The position numbers and the translations under genes are program-made. From Gadus chalcogrammus (lineage: Eukaryota; Chordata; Actinopteri; Gadiformes; Gadidae), in the NCBI RefSeq assembly GCF_026213295.1, contig NC_079414.1, forward strand, positions 11,596,362 to 11,660,361: 64,000 bases of DNA. Reading direction: 5' to 3'. Positions 36,901 to 48,900 of this stretch are shown piece after piece (position 1 is the stretch's first letter; each line of letters begins with the position of its first letter). The notes beneath the pieces are model-generated. The model saw only the letters and a list, made by a program, of their open reading frames with translations. It was not told the DNA's origin and searched no databases.

Positions 36901-39900
36901 GTTGTTGTTTTGGGTTCTGCTTCGGTAGTTGTTGGAACAGCGGTTGAGGTTGTTGGTACTGTAGTGGTTTTTGTTATTCCTGCAGTTCTAGATTTCTGTA
37001 CTGCAGCTGAAGTTAGTCCTGCTGAAGTAGATCTGGGTCCTGCATTCGTTGTTATTGGTCCTGCAGTTGTCATTGTTCGTCCTGCTCTCAATGTGGATGT
37101 GGCTCCTACTGTTGTGGATGTAGATCCTGCAAATGTTGTTGTTGCTACTGCAGCTGTCACAAGTTCGGCAGTTGTTGTTTTTCGTCCTTTTGTTGATGGT
37201 CCTGCAATGTTTTTTGTTAGTCCACCAGTTGTTGTTGTGGGTTCTGTTGTAGAAGTTGTTGGTTCTGAGGCCGTTGTTGTTTTTCCTTCAGTTTTTGTTT
37301 TGGGTACAGCAGTAGAAGTGATAGTTCTTGCAGTTTTCGCAGTCGTAGTTGTTGGCCCTGCAGTGGTTTTTGTTAGTCCACCAGTGTTGTTGTGTTTCCT
37401 GATGTAGCAGTTGTTGGTTCTGCGGCTGTTGTTGTTTTTATTTCAGTTTTTGTTTTAGGTACAGCAGTAGAAGTGATTGTTCTTGCAGTTTTTGTTAGTC
37501 CCACAGAAGTTGTTGATCCTGCAGTTGTCGATGTTAGTTCAGCAGTTGTATTTGTTGGACCTGCCGTTGTACTTGGAGTTTTCGCAGTCGTAGTTGTTGG
37601 TCCTGCAGTTGTTGATGTCAGTTCAGCAGTTGTCTTTATTGTTCCTATTGTTTGCTTTGGGTCCTGCTTCAGTAGTTGTTGGTACAGCAGTTGATGTTGT
37701 TGGTACTGTTGTCGTTTTGTTATTTCTGCAGTTGTTGATTTCTGAACTGCAGTTAAAGTGAGTCCTGCTGAAGTAGTTGTGGGTCTTGCATTCGTTGTTA
37801 TTGGTCCTGATGTAGAAGTTGTTGGTTCTGAGGCTGTTGTTGTTTTTCCTTCAGTTTTTTCTTTTGGGTACAACAGTAGAAGTGATAGGTCCTTCAGTTT
37901 TTGTTGGTCCTGCAGTTGTTGTTGCAGGAATTTCTGCAAAAGTTGTTGATCCTGCAATTGTCGATGTTAGTTCAGCAGCTGTAGTTGATGGACCTGCCGT
38001 TTTTCTTGGAGTTTTCGCAGTCGTAGTTGTTGGTCCTCCAGTTGTTTTGTGAGTCCACCAGTTGTTGTTGTTGTGGGTCCTGTTGTAGAAGTTGTTGGTT
38101 CTGAAGCTGTTGTTGTTTTTCCTTCAGTTTTTGTTTTTGGTACAGCAGTAGAAGTGATATATCTTGCAGTTTTTGTTGGTCCTCCAATTGTTGTTGGTAC
38201 TGCAGTTGTGGTTGAAGGTTTTTTCTGCAAAAGTTGTTGATCCTGCAGTTGTCGATGTTACTTCAGCAGTTGTCGTTGTTGGTCCTGCCGTTGTTCTTGC
38301 AGTCTTCGCAGTTGTAGTTGTTGGTCCTGCAGTGGTTTTTGTTAGTCCACCTGTTGTTGTTGTTGTGGGTCCTGATGTAGAAGTTTTTGGTTCTGAGGCT
38401 GTTGTTGTTTTTTCTTCAGTTATTGTTTTGGGTTCAACAGTAGAAGTGATAGGCCTTGCAGTTTTGTTGGTCCTACAGTTTTTCTGCAAAAGTTGGTTGG
38501 TCCTGCAGTTGTCGAATGTTACTTCAGGCAGTTGTAGTTGTTGGTCTGCCATTGTGTCTTTGCGTTTTCACAGCCGTAGTTGTTGTCCTGCCGTGGGTTT
38601 TTGTTAGTCCACGTTGTTTGTTGTTGTGGGGTCCTGACTGTAAAGTTGTTGGTTCTGCGGCTGTTGTTGTTTTGACTTCAGTTTTCGGTTTGGGTACAGC
38701 AGTAGAAGTGATTAGTTTCTTGCGTTTTTGTAGTCCACAGTTGTTGTTGGTACTGTCGTTGTGGTTGCAGGTTTTCTTCCTGCAAAAGTTGTTTGATCCT
38801 GCAGTTGTCGATGTTATTCAGCAGATGGTTTTTGTTAGTTCATCCGTTTGTCTTTATTGGTCCTGTTGTTGTTTTGGGTTCTGCTTTAGTAGTTGTTGGT
38901 ACAGCAGTTGATGTTGTTGGTACTGTTGTCGTTTTTGTTATTTCTGCAGTTGTTGATTTCTGAACTGCAGTTAAAGTGAATCCTGCTGAAGTAGTTGCGG
39001 GTCTTGCATTCGTTGTTATTGGTCCTGATGTAGAAGTTGTTGGTTCTGAGGCTGTTGTTTTTTTCCTTCAGTTTTTCTCTTGGGTACAACAGTAGAAGTT
39101 ATAGGTCCTTCAGTTTTTGTTGGTCCTGCAGTTGTTGTTGCAGGAATTTCTGCAAAAGTTGTTGATCCTGCAATTGTCGATGTTAGTTCAGCAGTTGTAG
39201 TTGATGGACCTGCCGTTTTTCTTGGAGTTTTCGCAGTCGTCGTTGTTGGTCCTCCAGTGGTTTTTGTGATTCCACCAGTTGTTGTTGTTGGGTCCTGTTG
39301 TAGAAGTTGTTGGTTCTGAAGCTGTTGTTGTTTTTCTTTCAGTTTTTGTTTTTGGTACAGCAGTAGAAGTGATAGATCTTGCCGTTTTGTTGGTCCTCCA
39401 ATTGTTGTTGGTACTGCAGTTGTGGTTGCAGGTTTTTCTGCAAAAGTTGTTGATCCTGCAGTTGTCGATGTTACTTCAGCAGTTGTCGTTGTTGGTCCTG
39501 CCGTTGTTCTTGCAGTTTTCGCAGTTATAGTTGTTGGTCCTGCAGTGGTTTTTGTTAGTCCACCTGTTGTCGTTATTGGTGCGGTTGTTGCTGTTGTGGG
39601 TCCTGATGTAGAAGTATTTGGTTCTGAGGCTGTTGTTGTTTTTCCTTCAGTTATTGTTTTGGGTTCAACAGTAGAAGTGATAGGCCTTGCAGTTTTTGTT
39701 GGTCCTACAGTTGTTGTTGGTCCTGCAGTTGTGTTTTCAGGTTTTTCTGCAAGTTGTTATCCTGCAGTTGTCATGTTAGTTCAGCAGTTGTATTTGGGGG
39801 ACCTGCGTTGTACTTGGAGTTTCGCAGTCAGTAGTTGTTGGTCCGCAGTTGTTGATGTCAGTTCAGCAGTTGTCTTAATTGTTCCTATTTTTGCTTTGGG

Positions 39901-42900
39901 TCCTGCTTCAGAAGTTGTTGGTACAGCAGTTGATTTTGTTGGTACTTTTTTCGTTTTTGTGATTTCTGCAGTTGTTGATTTCTGAAACTGCAGTTTAAAG
40001 TGAATCCTGCTGAAGTAGTTGCGGGTCTTGCATTCGTTGTTATTGGTCCTGATGTAGAAGTTGTTGGTTCTGAGGCTGTTGTTTTTTTCCTTCAGTTTTT
40101 CTCTTGGGTACAACAGTAGAAGTTATAGGTCCTTCAGTTTTTGTTGGTCCTGCAGTTGTTGTTGCAGGAATTTCTGCAAAAGTTGTTGATCCTGCAATTG
40201 TCGATGTTAGTTCAGCAGTTGTAGTTGATGGACCTGCCGTTTTTCTTGGAGTTTTCGCAGTCGTCGTTGTTGGTCCTCCAGTGGTTTTTGTGATTCCACC
40301 AGTTGTTGTTGTTGTGGGTCCTGTTGTAGAAGTTGTTGGTTCTGAAGCTGTGGTTGTTTTTCCTTCAGTTTTTGTTTTTGGTACAGCAGTAGAAGTGATA
40401 GATCTTGCCGTTTTTGTTGGTCCTCCAATTGTTGTTGGTACTGCAGTTGTGGTTGCAGGTTTTTCTGCAAAAGTTGTTGATCCTGCAGTTGTCGATGTTA
40501 CTTCAGCAGTTGTCGTTGTTGGTCCTGCCGTTGTTCTTGCAGTTTTCGCAGTTATAGTTGTTGGTCCTGCAGTGGTTTTGTTAGTCCACCTGTTGTCGTT
40601 ATTGGTGCGGTTGTTGCTGTTGTGGGTCCTGATGTAGAAGTATTTGGTTCTGAGGCTGTTGTTGTTTTTCCTTCAGTTATTGTTTTGGGTTCAACAGTAG
40701 AAGTGATAGGCCTTGCAGTTTTTGTTGGTCCTACAGTTGTTGTTGGTCCTGCAATTTCTGCAAAAGTTGTTGATCCTGCACTTGTCGATGTTAGTTCAGC
40801 AGTTGTAGTTGTTGGACCTGCCGTTGTTCTTGCAGTTTTCGCAGTCGTAGTTGTTGGTCCTGCAGTGGTTTTTGTTAGTTCATCATTTGTCTTTATTGGT
40901 CCTGTTGTTGTTTTGGGTTCTGCTTTAGTAGTTGTTGGAACAGCGGTTGATGTTGTTGGTACTGTAGTTGTTTTTGTTGTTCCTGCAGTTCTAGATTTCT
41001 GTACTGCAGCTGAAGTTAGTCCTGCTGAAGTAGATCTGGGTCTTGCATTCGTTATTATTGGTCCTGCAGTTGTCATTGTTCGTCCTGCTCTCGTTGTGGA
41101 TGTGGCTCCTTCTGTTGTGGATGTAGATCCTGCAGATGTTGTTGTTGCTACTGCAGTTGTCACAAGTTCGGCAGTTGTTGTTTTTCGTCCTTTTGTTGAT
41201 GGTCCTGCAGGGTTTTTTGTTAGTCCACCAGTTGTTGTTGTTGTGGGTTCTGTTGTAGAAGTTGTTGGTTCTGAGGCCGTTGTTGTTTTTCCTTCAGTTT
41301 TTGTTTTGGGTACAGCAGTAGAAGTGATAGTTCTTGCAGTTTTTGTTAGTCCTACAGTTGTTGTTGGTACTGCAGTTGTTGTTGCAGGTTTTTCTGCAAA
41401 AGTTGTTGATCCTGCAGTTGTCGATGTTAGTTCAGCAGTTGTAGTTGTTGGACCTGCCGTTGTACTTGGAGTTTTCGCGGTCGTAGTTGTTGGTCCTGCA
41501 GTTGTTGATGTCAGTTCAGCAGTTGTCTTTATTGTTCCTATTGTTGCTTTGGGTCCTGCTTCAGTAGTTGTTGGTACAGTAGTTGATGTTGTTGGTACTG
41601 TTGTCGTTTTTGTTATTTCTGCAGTTGTTGATTTCTGAACTGCAGTTAAAGTGAGTCCTGCTGAAGTAGTTGTGGGTCTTGCATTCGTTGTTATTGGTCC
41701 TGATGTAGAAGTTGTTGGTTCTGATGCTGTTGTTGTTTTTCCTTCAGTTTTTCTTTTGGGTACAACAGTAGAAGTGATAGGTCCTTCAGTTTTTGTTGGT
41801 CCTGCAGTTGTTGTTGCAGGAATTTCTGCAAAAGTTGTTGTTCCTGCAATTGTCGATGTTAGTTCAGCAGCTGTAGTTGATGGACCTGACGTTTTTCTTG
41901 GAGTTTTCGCAGTCGTAGTTGTTGGTCCTCCAGTGGTTTTTGTGAGTCCACCAGTTGTTGTTGTTGTGGGTCCTGTTGTAGAAGTTGTTGGTTCTGCGAA
42001 TGTTGTTGTTTTTACTTCAGTTTTTGTTTTGGGTTCAGCAGTAGAAGTGATAGTTCTTGCCGTTTTTGTTAGTCCTACAGTTGTTGTTTGTACTGCAGTT
42101 GTGGTTGCAGGTTTTTCCGCAAAAGTTGTTGATCCTGCAGTTGTCGATGTTGTTCAGCAGTTGTAGTTGTTTGACCTGCCGTTGTTCTTGCAGTTTTCGC
42201 AGTCGTAGTTGTTGGTCCTGCAGTGGTTTTTGTTAGTTCATCAGTTGTCTTTATTGGTCCTGTTGTTGTTTTGGGTTCTGCTTTAGTAGTTCTTGGAACA
42301 GCAGTTGATGTTGTTGGTACTGTAGTCGTTTTTGTTATTCCTGCAGTTCTAGATTTCTGTACTGCAGCTGAAGTGAGTCCTGCTGAAGTAGCTCTGGGTC
42401 TGGCATTCGTTGTTATTGGTCCTGCAGTTGTCATTGTTCGTCCTGCTCTCGTTGTGGATGTGGCTCCTTCTGTTGTGGATGTAGATCCTGCAGATGTTGT
42501 TGTTGCTACTGCGGTTGTCACAAGTTCGGCCGTTGTTGTTTTTCGTCCTTTTGTTGATGGTCCTGCAGTGGTTTTTGTCAGTCGAACATTTGTCGTTATT
42601 GGCCCGGTTGTTGTTGTTGGTAGTCCTGATGTAGAAGTTGTTGGTTCTGAGGCTGTCGTTGTTTTTTTACCTTCAGCTATTGTTTTGTGTGCAACAGTTG
42701 ACGTAATAGGTCTTGGAGTTTTTGTTGGTCCTGCAGTTGTGGTTGCAGGTATTTCTGCAAAAGTTTTTGATCCTGCAATTGTCGATGTTAGTTCAGCAGT
42801 TGTCGTTGATGGACCTGCCGTTTTTCTTGGAGTTTTCGCAGTCGTAGTTGTTGGTCCTCCAGTGGTTTTTGTTAGTCCACCAGTTGTTGTTGTTGTGGGT

Positions 42901-45900
42901 CCTGTTGTAGAAGTTGTTGGTTCTGAAGCTGTTGTTGTTTTTCCTTCAGTTTTTGTTTTTGGTACAGCAGTAGAAGTGATAGATCTTGCAGTTTTTGTTG
43001 GTCCTCCAATTGTTGTTGGTACTGCAGTTGTGGTTGCAGGTTTTTCTGAAAAAGTTGTTGATCCTGCAGTTGTCGATGTTACTTCAGCAGTTGTCGTTGT
43101 TGGTCCTGCCGTTGTTCTTGCAGTTTTCGCAGTTGTAGTTGTTGGTCCTGCAGTGCTTTTTGTTAGTCCACCTGTTGTCGTTATTGGTGCGGTTGTTGCT
43201 GTTGTGGGTCCTGATGTAGAAGTTTTTGGTTCTGAGGCTGTTGTTGTTTTTCCTTCAGTTATTGTTTTGGGTTCAACAGTAGAAGTGATAGGCCTTGCAG
43301 TTTTTGTTGGTCCTACAGTTGTTGTTGGTCCTGCAGTTGTGGTTGCAGTTTTTTCTGCAAAAGTTGTTGATCCTGCAGTTGTCGATGTTAGTTCAGCAGT
43401 TGTAGTTGTTGGACCTGCCGTTGTCCCTGCAGTTTTCGCAGTCGTAGTTATTGGTCCTGCAGTGGTTTTTGTTAGTTCATCAGTTGTCTTTATTGGTCCT
43501 GTTGTTGTTTTGGGTCCTGCTTTAGTAGTTGTTGGTTCAGCAGTTGATGTTGTTGGTACTGTAGTCGTTTTTGTTATTCCTGCAGTTGATTTCTGTAATG
43601 CAGCTGAAGTGAGTCCTGCTGAAATAGTTCTGGGTCTTGCATTCGTTGTTATTGTTTCTGCAGTTGTCATTGGTCGTCCTGCTCTCGTTGTGGATGTGGC
43701 ACCTTCTGTTGTGGATGTAGATCCTGCAGATGTTTTTGTTGCTACTGCAGTTGCCACAAGTTCTGCAGTTGTGTTTTTCGTCCTTTTGTTGATGGTCCTG
43801 CAGTGGTTTTTGTTTGTCCACCAGTTGTTGTTGTTGTGGGTCCTGATGTAGAAGTTGTTGGTTCTGCGGCTGTTGTTGTTTTTACTTCAGTTTTTGTTTT
43901 GGGTTCAGCAGTTGAAGTGATAGTTCTTGCCGTTTTTGTTAGTCCTACAGTTGTTGTTTGTACTGCAGTTGTGGTTGCAGGTTTTTCTGCAAAAGTTGTT
44001 GATCCTGCAGTTGTCGATGTTAGTTCAGCAGTTGTAGTTGTTGGACCTGCCGTTGTACTTGGAGTTTTCGCAGTCGTAGTTGTTGTTCCTGCAGTTGTTG
44101 ATGTCAGTTCAGCAGTTGTCTTTATTGTTCCTATTGTTAATTTGGGTCCTGCTTTAGTAGTTGTTGGTACAGCAGCTGATGTTGTTGTTACTGTTGTCGT
44201 TTTTGTTATTTCTGCAGTTGTTGATTTCTGAACTGCAGTTAAAGTGAGTCCTGCTGAAGTAGTTGTGGGTCTTGCATTCGTAGTTATTGGTCCTGATGTA
44301 GAAGTTGTTGGTTCTGAGGCTGTTGTTGTGTTTCCTTCAGTTTTTCTTTTGGGTACAACAGTAGAAGTGATAGGTCCTTCAGTTTTTGTTGGTCCTGCAG
44401 TTGTTGTTGCAGGTATTTCTGCAAAAGTTTTTGATCCTGCAATAGTCGATGTTAGTTCAGCAGTTGTAGTTGATGGACCTGCCGTTTTTCTTGGAGTTTT
44501 CGCAGTCGTAGTTGTTGGTCCTCCAGTTGTTTTTGTTAGTCCACCAGTTGTTGTTGTTGTGGGTCCTGTTGTAGAAGTTGTTGGTTCTGAAGCTGTTGTT
44601 GTTTTTCCTTCAGTTTTTGTTTTTGGTACAGCAGTAGAAGTGATAGATCTTGCAGTTTTTGTTGGTCCTCCAATTGTTGTTGGTACTGCAGTTGAGGTTG
44701 CAGGTTTTTCTGCAAAAGTTGTTGATTCTGCAGTTGTCGATGTTACTTCAGCAGTTGTCGTTGTTGGTCCTGCCGTTATTCTTAAAGTTTTCGCAGTCGT
44801 AGTTGTTGGTCCTGCAGTGGCTTTTGTTAGTTCATCAGTTGTCTTTATTGGTCCTGTTGTTGTTTTGGGTCCTGCTTTAGTCGTTGTTGGTACAGCAGTT
44901 GATGTTGTTGGTACTGTAGTCGTTTTTGTTATTCCTGCAGTTGATTTCTGTAATGCAGCTGAAGTGAGTCCTGCTGAAATAGTTCTGGGTCTTGCATTCG
45001 TTGTTATTGGTTCTGCAGTTGTCATTGTTCGTCCTGCTCTCGTTGTGGATGTGGCTCCTTCTGTTGTGGATGTAGATCCTGCAGATGTTGTTGTTGCTAC
45101 TTCAGTTGTCACAAGTTCGGCAGTTGTTGTTTTTCGTCCTTTTGTTGATGGTCCTGCAATGTTTTTTGTTAGTCCACCACTTGTTGTTGTTGGGGGTTCT
45201 GTTGTAGAAGTTGTTGGTTCCGAGGCCGTTGTTGTTTTTCCTTCAGGTTTTGTTTTGGGTACAGCAGTAGAAGTGATAGTTCTTGCTGTTTTTGTTAGTC
45301 CTACAGTTGTCGTTGGTACTGCAGTTGTGGTTGCAAATTTTTCTGCAAAAGTTATTGATCCTGCAGTCGTCGATGTTACTTCAGCAGTTGTAGTTGTTGG
45401 ACATGCCGTTGTACTTGGAGTTTTCGCAGTCGTAGTTGTTGGTCCTCTAGTTGTTGATGTCAGTTCAGCAGTTGTCTTTATTGTTCCTATTGTTGCTTTG
45501 GGTCCTGCTTTAGTAGTTGTTGGTACAGCAGTTGATGTTGTTGGTACTGTTGTCGTTTTTGTTATTTCTGCAGTTGTTGATTTCTGAACTGCAGTTAAAG
45601 TGAGTCCTGCTGAAGTAGTTGTGGGTCTTGCATTCGTAGTTATTGGTCCTGATGTAGAAGTTGTTGGTTCTGAGGCTGTTGTTGTGTTTCCTTCAGTTTT
45701 TCTTTTGGGTACAACAGTAGAAGTGATAGGTCCTTCAGTTTTTGTTGGTCCTGCAGTTGTTGTTGCAGGTATTTCTGCAAAAGTTTTTGATCCTGCAATA
45801 GTCGATGTTAGTTCAGCAGTTGTAGTTGATGGACCTGCCGTTTTTCTTGGAGTTTTCGCAGTCGTAGTTGTTGGTCCTCCAGTTGTTTTTGTTAGTCCAC

Positions 45901-48900
45901 CAGTTGTTGTTGTTGTGGGTCCTGTTGTAGAAGTTGTTGGTTCTGAAGCTGTTGTTGTTTTTCCTTCAGTTCTTGTTTTTGGTACAGCAGTAGAAGTGAT
46001 AGATCTTGCAGTTTTTTTTGGTCCTCCAATTGTTGTTGGTCCTGCAGTTGTGGTTGCAGTTTTCGCAGTTGTAGTTGTTGGTCCTGCAGTGGTTTTTGTT
46101 AGTCCACCTGTTGTCGTTATTGGTGCGGTTGTTGCTGTTGTGGGTCCTGATGCAGAAGTTTTTGGTTCTGAGGCTGTTTTTGTTTTTCCTTCAGTTATTG
46201 TTTTGGGTTCAACAGTAGAAGTGATAGGCCTTGCAGTTTTTGTTGGTCCTACAGTTGTTGTTGGTCCTGCAGCTGTGGTTGCAGGTTTTTCTGCAAAAGT
46301 TGTTGATCCTGCAGTTGTCGATGTTTGTTCAGCAGTTGTAGTTGTTGGACCTGCCGTTGTTCTTGCAGTTTTCGCAGTCGTAGTTGTTGGTCCTGCAGTG
46401 GTTTTTGTTAGTTCATCAGTTGTCTTTATTGGTCCTGTTGTTGTTTTGGTTTCTGCTTTAGTAGTTGTTGGAACAGCGGTTGATGTTGTTGGTACTGTAG
46501 TCGTTTTTGTTATTCCTGCAGTTCTAGATTGCTGTACTGCAGCTGAAGTTAGTCCGGCGGAAGTAGATCTGGGTCTTGCATTCGTTGTTATTGGTCCTGC
46601 AGTTGTCATTGTTCCTCCTGCTCTCGTTGTGGATGTGGCTTCTTCTGTTGTGGATGTAGATCCTGCAGATGTTGTTGTTGCTACTGCAGTTGTCACAAGT
46701 TCGGCAGTTGTTGTTTTTCGTCCTTTTGTTGATGGTCCTGCAATGTTTTTTGTTAGTCCACCAGTTGTTGTTGTTGTGGGTTCTGTTGTAGAAGTTGTTG
46801 GTTCTGAGGCCGTTGTTGTTTTTCCTTCAGTTTTTGTTTTGGGTACAGCAGTAGAAGTGATACTTCTTGCAGTTTTTGTTAGTCCTACAGTTGTTGTTTG
46901 TACTGCAGTTGTGGTTGCAGGTTTTTCTGCAAAAGTTGTTGATCCTGCAGTTGTCGATGTTAGTTCAGCAGTTGTAGTTGTTGGACCTGCCGTTGTACTT
47001 GGAGTTTTCGCAGTCGTAGTTGTTGTCCTGCAGTTGTTGATGTCAGTTCAGCAGTTGTCTTTATTGTTCCTATTGTTAATTTGGGTCCTGCTTTAGTAGT
47101 TGTTGGTACAGCAGCTGATGTTGTTGTTACTGTTGTCGTTTTTGTTATTTCTGCAGTTGTTGATTTCTGAACTGCAGTTAAAGTGAGTCCTGCTGAAGTA
47201 GTTGTGGGTCTTGCATTCGTAGTTATTGGTCCTGATGTAGAAGTTGTTGGTTCTGAGGCTGTTGTTGTGTTTCCTTCAGTTTTTTTTTGGGTACAACAGT
47301 AGAAGTGATAGGTCCTTCAGTTTTTGTTGGTCCTGCAGTTGTTGTTGCAGGTATTTCTGCAAAAGTTTTTGATCCTGCAATAGTCGATGTTAGTTCAGCA
47401 GTTGTAGTTGATGGACCTGCCGTTTTTCTTGGAGTTTTCGCAGTCGTAGTTGTTGGTCCTCCAGTGGTTTTTGTTAGTCCACCAGTTGTTGTTGTTGTGG
47501 GTCCTGTTGTAGAAGTTGTTGGTTCTGAAGCTGTTGTTGTTTTTCCTTCAGTTTTTGTTTTTGGTACAGCAGTAGAAGTGATAGATCTTGCAGTTTTTGT
47601 TGGTCCTCCAATTGTTGTTGGTACTGCAGTTGAGGTTGCAGGTTTTCTGCAAAAGTTGTTGATTCTGCAGTTGTCGATGTTACTTCAGCAGTTGTCGTTG
47701 TTGATCCTGCCGTTATTCTTGCAGTTTTCGCAGTCGTAGTTGTTGGTCCTGCAGTGGCTTTTGTTAGTTCATCAGTTGTCTTTATTGGTCCTGTTGTTGT
47801 TTTGGGTCCTGCTTTAGTAGTTGTTGGTACAGCAGTTGATGTTGTTGGTACTGTAGTCGTTTTTGTTATTCCTGCAGTTGATTTCTGTAATGCAGCTGAA
47901 GTGAGTCCTGCTGAAATAGTTCTGGGTCTTGCATTCGTTGTTATTGGTTCTGCAGTTGTCATTGTTCGTCCTGCTCTCGTTGTGGATGTGGCTCCTTCTG
48001 TTGTGGATGTAGATCCTGCAGATGTTGTTGTTGCTAGTTCTGTTGTCACAAGTTCGGCAGTTGTTGTTTTTCGTCCTTTTGTTGATGGTCCTGCAATGTT
48101 TTTTGTTAGTCCACCACTTGTTGTTGTTGGGGGTTCTGTTGTAGAAGTTGTTGGTTCCGAGGCCGTTGTTGTTTTTCCTTCAGGTTTTGTTTTGGGTACA
48201 GCAGTAGAAGTGATAGTTCTTGCTGTTTTTGTTAGTCCTACAGTTGTCGTTGGTACTGCAGTTGTGGTTGCAAATTTTTCTGCAAAAGTTATTGATCCTG
48301 CAGTCATCGATGTTACTTCAGCAGTTGTAGTTGTTGGACCTGCCGTTGTACTTTGAGTTTTCGCAGTCGTAGTTGTTGGTCCTGCAGTTGTTGATGTCAG
48401 TTCAGCAGTTGTCTTTATTGTTCCTATTGTTGCTTTGGGTCCTGCTTTAGTAGTTGTTGGTACAGCAGTTGATGTTGTTGGTACCGTTGTCGTTTTTGTT
48501 ATTTCTGCAGTTGTTGATTTCTGAACTGCAGTTAAAGTGAGTCCTGCTGAAGTAGTTGTGGGTCTTGCATTCGTAGTTATTGGTCCTGATGTAGAAGTTG
48601 TTGGTTCTGAGGCTGTTGTTGTGTTTCCTTCAGTTTTTCTTTTGGGTACAACAGTAGAAGTGATAGGTCCTTCAGTTTTTGTTGGTCCTGCAGTTGTTGT
48701 TGCAGGTATTTCTGCAAAAGTTTTTGATCCTGCAATAGTCGATGTTAGTTCAGCAGTTGTAGTTGATGGACCTGCCGTTTTTCTTGGAGTTTTCGCAGTC
48801 GTAGTTGTTGGTCCTCCAGTGGTTTTTGTTAGTCCACCAGTTGTTGTTGTTGTGGGTCCTGTTGTAGAAGTTGTTGGTTCTGAAGCTGTTGTTGTTTTTC

